From positions 20,082,001 to 20,146,000 of the forward strand of contig OX344757.2 in assembly GCA_947034885.2 (NCBI GenBank): a DNA stretch of 64,000 nt. The letters are read 5' to 3'. Source of the DNA: Thuidium tamariscinum. Taxonomy: Eukaryota; Streptophyta; Bryopsida; Hypnales; Thuidiaceae. Of this stretch, positions 56,209-64,000 are shown piece by piece (position 1 is the first letter of the stretch; each line of letters starts with the position of its first letter). The notes under the pieces are model-generated. The model had not been told where the DNA came from. It did no database searches and worked only from the letters and a program-made list of their open reading frames with translations. The position numbers and the translations under genes are program-made.

Positions 56209-57829
56209 TGTGTCATACTAAAGGGTTCTATATTTTTTTCAATTTTGGAAAAAAAAATTTGTTACTAAGAATGATTTTGTCCTCTTATCATAGATTAGAC
56301 GAATAAGGGTTTCACTATGTTCATGAATAGTAATAAAAAAGAATGCTTTTGAGTTGATATTTTGGTGGTGTATTCCTCTACTTAGTAGACTTATGAATAT
56401 GGTTTGGAATTCAATTTTTAATTATTTTTGGATGGTGTACATGTATGCTACATAATACGACTTAGTGGCACATGCATATACAAATTCTAAAAATACTTTA
56501 GCTCTAATTTTTTGGGATGAAAGTGACTACAAGAAGCTTTGGAAAAATGGCCATAATCATAAATAAATAAAAAGGTCACTTTTGTTTTTTTATAAATTAA
56601 AATTAGATCCTTGTATTTTCTAAAGAAAATTGTAGTCCTCTACTTCTAAGTACCACTTCTAAATATTGTTGTATAGATGTATTAGTATATAGTACTCCCA
56701 CATCCAGCTTTTATACCACATTTGTCCATTTGTCAAACTCTTTAAGCAATGTAGCATATAAAATAATGTCACTCATTGGCCACATTAACTCCTGACTCCA
56801 ATACACATGTGAAAAGCATAGTACATTGGCCATTTGCCGTTAGTATCTATAGTACTTGTAGTATTGCTTCTCAGAAATGCACTACCCACAAAAATGCTAT
56901 GAAAAGTGAACAATGTTTCTTGCAACCACCTATAGTTGATATAATGTTTATGTGTTTGCTATGCAAAATTTTGCATTATAAACAAACAAATGTCATGTAG
57001 ATTATGTTGACTTCAAGGCAAGTTTTTCTTCTAGTACATAGAAGCCAAACAAATTTTGGTTCAACAAAAATTTAAGCAAAATCTTCATTTGTGAGTTTTA
57101 CTTAAGTTCATTTAGAACCTTGCACAAAATTTATGAAAACATAAATGGCCATGCTAATCTCATTGCTAAAGAATGCACAAAACTTACTTAGATGTTTCAA
57201 TACGTAGTTTCTATAAAAACAGTATATCTTATAGATGTTTATTATCCATCCATTGGATTCTTGTTTTCTTATGGTTTTAAAAAAAGACAGAGTTAGAATA
57301 TCATTTGGTGTTGAAAGTTGAAAATTCAACATTGAAATAAATGGCAAAAGTTTGGGATCAAATAAGGTAAAAGCATCTATAATCTACACATATAGCAATT
57401 GGACATACCTATTCTTATTAAACACAAATTTTTTTTATTGAGACCTCTTAGCAAGTAATAGAAGATTCCAACACACTATATCTAACTTGCATCATTTGGA
57501 TGTCATATGAATAAATTATGCATTTTCACACAATTGTTTCTTAATGTACCAAAAATCAACACTAGACTCTTCCTAGGCTTTCATTTTCTAACTATGTACA
57601 TCTTGTGTCATTAATAACTAAGTCTCAATATTGTTGTTTAATTCAAATGTAGGTGTAGAATTTTCGATAGTGATGATTATAGGTACACATGCCTTGATTG
57701 TAAAAACACCACCCACGTGTTATAAAATATAAATTCTAAAACTATTTTTAAAATTACAGAAAAGAAAACTTAAGACTCTAAGAATCAAGATTTAAAACTA
57801 TTCAAATTATAAACCTGTAAGGTAATCTA
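56209..57829. other. AT-rich sequence, nothing recognised
   Basis: No gene, RNA gene or defined element. Short ORFs at 56776 and 57108 look like chance frames. Confidence 0.4.
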
Positions 57830-58130
57830 CTTTTAACCAACCATTTAAGAGCTGATTGCCTTTCCAAATGAGCTAAACTCCTTGAAACAATTTTCATGTA
57901 AATATTCATAGGAAGAAAAATGAAATTGGCATCTACTTTAACTTGTTATATTCTTTGGACCTTCATGGAATTAGTAACAAATTTTTGAAGTTGAAATGCA
58001 TAGGTCACTAAAAATGACCACCTCCTAAAACACATTGTACATTATCAGTACATAGAAGAAAGAAAAGTGTACCTATGTGTCATGATCCATTTAAGAACAT
58101 GGATATTTTTAGAGCTACCTACCTCAATGT
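57830..58130. repeat. dispersed non-coding repeat J, copy 4
   Basis: This contains CCATTTAAGAGCTGATTGCC, later ACTTGTTATATTC and GGAATTAGTAACAAATTTT, then CATAGGTCAC, in the same order as the copies at 13430, 18690 and 32400. Confidence 0.45.
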
Positions 58131-58922
58131 ACAAATGATCAAGGCTTTTATTAAACATTTTTTACAAAGTGCTAAAGTGGTGATATGAAATGTTATAGTG
58201 GTGCTCCAAATTTCAACATTCATCTACATATTGGATAGAAATATCACATTCATATGTATCACACGTCTATAATTATGTTTTCATCCGCAATGTGGCAATT
58301 TCACCCAAGATGTTTTTAGAATTTGAACTTTTTTGGCTACAAATCTGACAGTTTTCTGCCATTTTTCTTAGCCAAATTATTCTTTTTCTGGTGCAATCTG
58401 GCACCAGAAAGCCAAAATAAAACACCCGCAGACGACCAACTTGCAAAGATGCGCGCTGAATCCCAGGACTTCAGAAGCCAAGCCCAATGTTCCAGTCACA
58501 ATGATGAAATCAATCATTTTGCCATGAACATGACGCCGAAAACAACACCATAAAGTTAGTATTGACAAAGACTTAATCATTCAGTCTCGCTATTGTACCC
58601 CTGGTACGAAGATTCTTTCAAGAAGGGTGACAATACAGAAACTTGATTGCAAGTATAAGACCAAACACAAACAATCAGGCTGATGGATTTCTAGCTTTGT
58701 ACACTACCGTAGTATAAGGTAGACTATTGAGACGATGGTTTTCCCTATGATTGATCCACATACTAATACAGCAACCAGAATGAACTAGGTTCAAAATAGA
58801 CTCCCTTGAAAATGCCCACCACGCTTTTTAATTTGTGAAGTGCATTCTGCTCAACAAGTGTTGACAGATCCCCTTGCCGTCCGTAAGGTGAATTGAATCT
58901 TACTTGACAAACAGCCTCGTGC
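58131..58922. other. 3' flank of fructosamine kinase gene
   Basis: Composition becomes more even from about 58320, suggesting 3' UTR of the minus-strand gene. No independent gene is recognised. Confidence 0.4.
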
Positions 58923-61886
58923 TTAGCGAGCAACTGCGAGATAGCTATCTATTATGGAGGTGCAGGAGCCGCGATATCCTGATCCGAAAAGGTTGTAATG
59001 ATTGAGGTAGTGGTACAATTTGTACAGCTCTGTTCGCTGCTCAAATCCAGGTTGTTTCGGCATAACCTGCAATTCAGGCAAGTACATGACAACAGTATAA
59101 AATTTGCATACTTTCAATATTAGAAATCGACAAGAATCTGGAGGCCTCTGTAATTTTCATAATGAACAAGAGATGACGTGACTGCAAGAATGGATTACAA
59201 CGTTTCTATCTAGCCCATATACACTTCGAGAAAGCAGCTTGGTTTGCACCTTGAAGTATGCGTCATAGAAAGCACGTCCAAATCCTGCGCACCATGACAT
59301 GCCAAACTCCGCTTCATTGTGTCCATCTGCTCATACAGAGAGGAAGATAAGCTTCTCAATTTACACGCCATAAAAGAAGAGTCATTTGACTGCGTCTCCT
59401 GCAGAACCTAAATTGGTAGCAAACTTAGTACGAGCATCATCTCAGTAAGAAGTCCAAGAGAGTTTACACTCACAGTAACATGCAGGATCGAGTATAACAG
59501 GCGCTCCGATTGAATCCGAAGCATAATTACCGCTCCAGAGGTCACCATGTAACAAACATGGCTTCACAGTTTCCAGGTCCTTCAGCAAGATGGGAAGCCT
59601 TTCCAGAAGCCGTTGCCCTGTCGATGCCCAAAGATATCACTCTAAGCGATGCTTATTAGTGGAGAACCAAATTACACAGAGAGTATCCACGTTAATGTCA
59701 AAACGTTTCTTGTTCACTAGACAGAGTATTACATAAGCTGGGTATAGTAAACCATCTCACCTTTTGCATAGAGATCATGGTCGCTATATTGCTCTTTAAT
59801 AAGCTGCAGCTGAAATCCAAGCCGGTGGTCACGGAAGAAGGTAATCCAGTCTCTGGTCCAAGGATTCTTTTGCGGTGTGCTGGCCATCAATGAACTCCAT
59901 CAGCTCACTCCAGTACCCCACTCAAACCCTAGAAAGGATTGAAACAGTAGACGACTGTGGAGCTTTATCCCACAAAGGATACCAAATTGTGTTCCATGAC
60001 TTTCTTTACCAGGATTGGGTAGGTCAGAGTGGGAATTTCTCAAATTTTGTTAATTTTCTCAGCAATGCATGCAATGTCTTCGTTAATTCTGGCGATAAAA
60101 AGTTAGTCCCATCGGAATTAAACTTCTCACAATATGATCCAAAAAATTATCCACCATGAATGCTTGAGGTAAAAATTACCGGTTAAGTGAAAATGCATGA
60201 TCGTAAAATATTTTTCCATGATACGTCTATAAAGAATGTGAGATTTGTATACACACAGACCTGCCAATCGTGTTATCTACTACAAACCCAAAGCCCTTTT
60301 CTGATGAACTCGTCTTGTGCATCTCTGCTAGCAGCCTACCAAGCTCTGCCTGCGCCCGATTCATACCATCAGCAACTTGGATCATCATCACAGATTACAA
60401 ACCAACGTGACTGTCAGACATATGATATAAACAGAATGCTCACACACACCAGAGCGGTCCAAGCGTACCTGATTTCCTCTAGATGAACCCATTTCAACAT
60501 ATTCCATGATGATGAACGACCCTTTTGAATGAGATGACAATCGACCAACCTTCACAACCGACATGGAGATACAGAAACCATTAGGGACAAGATTCCGGCT
60601 CTGTCACTGACCCCTGTTTCCAACAGAAACTCATGTCATCCAATACACTCAGTTGGCATTGAATTAACAAGTTTGGTGAAATAACTTGGCTACATATCAA
60701 TGGCCATGGATCTTTGAATATAATAGAGGTTGTCTACTGCCCCTTCAATAGTATTCTAGAACCTTCCAATTTGTAGGATTGCACAAGAAAGTCATGGTGA
60801 TAAATTTAGTCTAAAGGGTTTAGCGGTTGTACCAAATTGATCTCTCCAGTGAGCTCAATTGAGTGACCTCCCAATGAAAGCACACCCCAGCACATTGGAT
60901 AAATTGCTTAAAAGTGACACACAAATAGTGTCCTCTACCTAACTGTCAATAATCAACACAGTTTTAAGCTAATCCATTCACACGTGCAATGGAATGCTTA
61001 CTTTTAGTGGCTTCGGAACGCGAATTGTGCCTGTGGCATGCATGGCATCCAATCCGGCCGCTTCAGCTTCAAACATAGCAGGGCCTCTATCCCTGCGCAA
61101 TCAGCCTTCTCCAATGACAATCATCATTAACGACATGGACTCACCAATTTTATACTCCGAGAGAACCCACTGCTGCAGGGTCACCGAGAAAGAATATTCT
61201 CGTCTTCAAAAATTTCCGATTGCGTTCTATTCGATTTTGTTTTAAAAGACTATGTTCATAAGCTATAAGTATACACACAAAGATTGAAGGACAACAAATA
61301 AACGTTCGAACTATTACTGAAGAGGAAACCAGAGAACGGGAATATTCTAATTTCCGGCAACACTGCCGCTGCTGTAAAAATCTGTCCATGCTCCATCCAA
61401 CTCGGGACACTCTGTAAGTTAACTCAGACAACAACATGAATGACCAACAGCTTAACGTCTGGCTTTACCTGCTCGTTTTGACGAAGAAGGAACCGGCGTC
61501 GGTGTCGTAGCGATTGGCAGAGCTGATGCAACCCCCACCCACTGGCGACGAGCGAATGATCTTCGTAGCGCGTCCCTCACTCAAGATCCAATCGAGTACC
61601 GGATCACTCTCCGCCACTACCAAGGCTCCCGGCTTAGGTTATGGCATTCACGCCGAGATGACCAAAACGGACCTCCTTACGATTCCAATTTATAAATTCA
61701 CAGAGATTTTACAGATACTTTCAGTCCAAAGAAAGGAGACGTACTAATTTTGAGGCGCGAGGCAGGTGTGCGAGACGCAAAGGTGCGGGACGTATGGTTC
61801 ACCACCACCGGTTTGCAGGCCACGAAAGGAGAGCGAGAGAAAGCGATTGTGTGGGGAGCAGAAAGCGGGCCAACGACAGCCGCCAT
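58923..61886 (-). CDS. fructosamine/ketosamine-3-kinase, likely plastid-targeted, complete
   Basis: FN3K-family kinase that phosphorylates sugar adducts on protein amines so that they fall off (deglycation). Exons in order: 61745-61886, 61469-61616, 61002-61092, 60469-60549, 60261-60349, 59761-59879, 59474-59617, 59250-59326, 58923-59066. All borders are GT-AG and phases fit, giving 344 residues. Residues 1-47 are rich in Ser, Arg, Ala and Thr with no acidic residue, like a chloroplast transit peptide. Then [16 protein letters not shown], the Gly loop VGGGC (73-77), FFVK with the ATP-binding Lys at 94, [16 protein letters not shown], the catalytic loop HGDLWSGN (247-254), the metal-binding DPACYYG (267-273), and the C-terminal [16 protein letters not shown]. 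All key residues are present. Length and plan match plant homologues. Confidence 0.95.
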
Positions 61887-62542
61887 AGCTCACGCTCCCA
61901 GACTGATTCCTCCAATGCAAAAATCACCTGCAAAACTCAAGAAATCGGGTGTGGCCAGCAATGGTAGAATTCAATCATAGCATTGTTAACCAGCTTGCAT
62001 CATTACCCCATGGAAAAGGGATAATGTCTCCCGGGACTGATTCAATCCAACCCTGAAACCTTTACGAAAGCTCCATCAAGCAAGGAATTCAATCTGCGAT
62101 TTGCAAAAGAAAGAGACCGACAGAATCCTTCGTGCCCGATGGAATTTGCGAGGAAACGGAATTGGAAAACAGAGCATGAATTGATCAACCTACTGAACTG
62201 TAAACAACGCTAGAATTCAGAAGCAAAAGAGCTTCCGGAATCCGAAATGCAGACATGCCAAAACATCCAGGGACTCATGAAATGTCAGAAGAAAAAAAGG
62301 TATCGATTGCGCTTACATACCCAGGAATTCTCGCCATAGCCGCAAGCAAAGCGAAGCTCCGAAACTTGAAGAGTGCCAAATCACAGAATGGGAAGCTATC
62401 ACCACCCCGACTGAGCTCATTCTCAGAAACTCACCGCAGTAAATCCTTGTTTGAATCGAGGTCGGTCATGTGCTGATGTGGCGCTACCTGCGGATTGCTG
62501 GGGCTCCTCGGCGCCATCAGCTTCGGAGCCGTCACCTGCGGA
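61887..62542. other. 5' flank of fructosamine kinase and upstream of tRNA
   Basis: Even base composition and splice-like sites, probably the 5' UTR and promoter side of the kinase gene. The ORFs at 62255-62476 and 62451-62633 have no family similarity; the second runs through the tRNA. Confidence 0.4.
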
Positions 62543-62614
62543 GGGCACTTGGTCTAGTGGTATGATTCTCGCTTTGGGTGCGAGAGGTCGCGAGTTCGAT
62601 TCTCGCAGTGCCCC
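62543..62614 (+). tRNA. tRNA-Pro (anticodon UGG)
   Basis: A full cloverleaf is visible in 72 bases. The acceptor stem is GGGCACT with AGTGCCC and discriminator C. The anticodon stem is CTCGC with GCGAG and the loop is TTTGGGT, which places TGG at positions 34-36. The T arm is GCGAG-TTCGATT-CTCGC. The A box (GGTCTAGTGG) and B box (GGTCGCGAGTTCGATTC) are intact. There is no intron and CCA is not encoded, as usual for a nuclear gene. Confidence 0.97.
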
Positions 62615-62620
62615 CTTCTC

Positions 62621-62626
62621 TTTTTT
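62621..62626 (+). terminator. Pol III T-run after tRNA-Pro
   Basis: Six T residues start seven bases after the tRNA end, a normal RNA polymerase III terminator. Confidence 0.8.
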
Positions 62627-62720
62627 ATTCTAGAAACTCTACCTAGTCCTCTTATCTTTGAAGGTATTGAGGTGGAACTTTAACTCTAAGCTTACAATGT
62701 CATACTTCATGTAATGTTGC

Positions 62721-62949
62721 TTGATCCTTGAAGGACGGACCGGTGGCCATGGAAATCGTGCATTTTGATACCGTCTGACATCGCCTACTTTGAAAGAGAC
62801 AAATATATTCATTGGAAGTCAAAGTAATGTAGAAGATCATCCCTTTCCACCTTCAATACCAAGGATGAAAAGTTGCATTTTTGTCCTAAAAGAAAGATTC
62901 TTTGTCATTCGAAGGACGCCAAACGTTTGCGGCGGTGTTCAAGGATTAA
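62721..62949. mobile_element. TTAA-type MITE, 229 bp, decayed ends
   Basis: It is the copy of the element at 63103 in the first tandem unit. Its left end is now TTGATCCTTGAAGG and its right end TTCAAGGATTAA, so each end carries point changes. Confidence 0.7.
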
Positions 62950-63102
62950 GGTAGAACCACCTATAAGCAATTGACCCCCCATTAGAATGGTTTTTTTTTT
63001 CCTACCTTTCAAAGTTGGGACTACTTTATCCTCTTATCTTTGAAGGTATTGAGGTGGAACTTTAACTCTAAGCTTACAATGTCATGCTTCATGTAATGTT
63101 GC

Positions 63103-63331
63103 TTAACCCTTGAAGAATGGACCGTTGGCCGTGGAAATCGTGCATTTTGATACCGTGTGACATCACCTACTTTGAAAGAGCCAAATATATTCATTGGAAG
63201 TCAAAGTACTCTAGAAGATCATCCCTTTCCACCTCCAATATTGAGGATGAAAAGTTGCATTTTTGTCCTAAAGGAAAGATTCTTTGTCATTCAAACGATG
63301 CCAGACGTATGCGGCGACATTCAAGGGTTAA
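63103..63331. mobile_element. TTAA-type MITE, 229 bp
   Basis: It starts TTAACCCTTGAAGAATGG and ends CGACATTCAAGGGTTAA: inverted ends bounded by TTAA. It is equal in length to the element in the PATROL1-like intron (2997-3225), and its right part (CCAGACGTATGCGGCGACATTC) resembles that copy's right end. Confidence 0.75.
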
Positions 63332-63401
63332 GGTAGAACCACCTATAAGCAATTGGCCCCCCATTAGAATGGGGTTTTTTTGCCTTTCAAAGTTGGGACT
63401 A

Positions 63402-64000
63402 AAAAGTTCATGGCACATGTGCCAAAGTAGTTTGCAAGAAAGTAGGAAAGAATGAGTAAAGAAGTAGTTTTTTGTGTGATCAGAATTAGAAGAGTTCACA
63501 AATTGGCAATGGGTTCAATACACCTTTTTTGCCTTTTAAAATTCACAGTAATTTCAATTCGTGTAATAAAATTACTAAAGTTTTTGCAATCCCCATCATT
63601 TCTATTATTGCACCTCTAAAAATATTTACCTTGCCTTGTACTACACTAGATCATCTTTAGCATACCTTAAATGATTTGTTTTTCGGTAGTTCTACCTTAC
63701 CAATGTTGAAGGGCTTCCTTTTCCTCTTCAGGCCTAGCATTGCAACTTGCTACTTATATAACAATAGTTAGTACTTACATTTTGACAAACTTGCTACATA
63801 TTACCACAAGACAAGCCACAAATTATAACTCAATTACAGCTTAGGTATCTAGGGGTACATCATACTTCCTATTGGAGAAGAGAATGAAGTTGGCTAACAA
63901 TTTTATGCAATGATCAAGGTGGTCACCCAAATTCTCCTATTAATGAACTACTAATATGTGTATTATCTTTTTTCAACAATTAATGATGAAGTCATCAATT
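63402..64000. other. AT-rich window end, nothing recognised
   Basis: No gene or element ends are visible in the last 600 bases. Confidence 0.4.

Larger units (their letters stand above)
62647..63401 (+). repeat. tandem duplication, two units of ~375-382 bp
   Basis: Unit 1 starts at 62647 and unit 2 at 63029, both with TCCTCTTATCTTTGAAGG. Both end with CAAAGTTGGGACTA (about 63022 and 63401). Offset is 382 bases throughout. Each unit carries one 229 bp TTAA-type element. Differences are scattered substitutions. Confidence 0.9.

Noticed and set aside
61154-61190. A segment inside fructosamine kinase intron 2 that reads QWVLSEYK before a GTGAGT donor, resembling the DWILSEG motif.
   Set aside because: The true exon with [16 protein letters not shown] and VGGGC lies at 61469-61616 and joins the next exon in phase. 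The intron segment lacks the rest of the domain, so the likeness is probably chance.
62451-62633. ORF across the tRNA-Pro gene.
   Set aside because: It simply translates the tRNA; the cloverleaf explains the sequence.

Overview
The window is nuclear DNA of a land plant: intron-rich genes with GT-AG borders, a eukaryotic tRNA-Pro with a Pol III T-run, a plant-type telo-box, and plant-only families (PATROL1/DUF810, DUF220). The species cannot be named from sequence alone. The F-box protein style, modest introns and very AT-rich repeat sea would suit a non-seed plant (bryophyte or lycophyte), but that is inference.

Layout. (1) 1-12.5 kb is a gene pair in divergent orientation: a PATROL1-like MUN/DUF810 gene (minus strand, 3' part outside the window) and a complete 14-exon ZPR1 gene (plus strand). 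(2) 12.5-23 kb is AT-rich repeat debris with several definable non-autonomous elements, some nested. (3) 23-27.7 kb holds an F-box gene between two ~410 bp direct repeats, plus a doubtful small membrane-protein ORF. (4) 27.8-46.5 kb is a large island of nested DNA transposons. It includes a strongly decayed duplicate of the ZPR1 promoter and exon 1, a probable solo LTR, and a ~1.1 kb near-perfect hairpin. (5) 46.5-50 kb is a less AT-rich stretch with one unresolved gene-like region and an exostosin (GT47) pseudogene. (6) 50.9-53.9 kb is a complete DUF220 (START-like) gene, 54-58.9 kb is repeats, and 58.9-61.9 kb is a complete fructosamine-kinase gene with a likely chloroplast transit peptide. 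(7) 62.5-63.4 kb holds tRNA-Pro(UGG) and a tandem duplication carrying small TIR elements.

The genes do not form a pathway. ZPR1 is a translation/eEF1A-linked chaperone, PATROL1 acts in membrane trafficking, fructosamine kinase in protein deglycation, and the F-box protein probably in ubiquitin ligase targeting.

The most unusual content is a set of elements that start TTAACCC and end GGGTTAA, 229 bp to 2.4 kb long, of which seven have both ends in the window. One is nested in another, and a homologous unoccupied copy in the same window shows that the target was TTAA. TTAA targeting with CCC/GGG ends is the hallmark of piggyBac, a superfamily rarely associated with plants. One of these elements contains the giant hairpin. 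No transposase or reverse transcriptase ORF was seen, so every mobile element recognised here looks non-autonomous.
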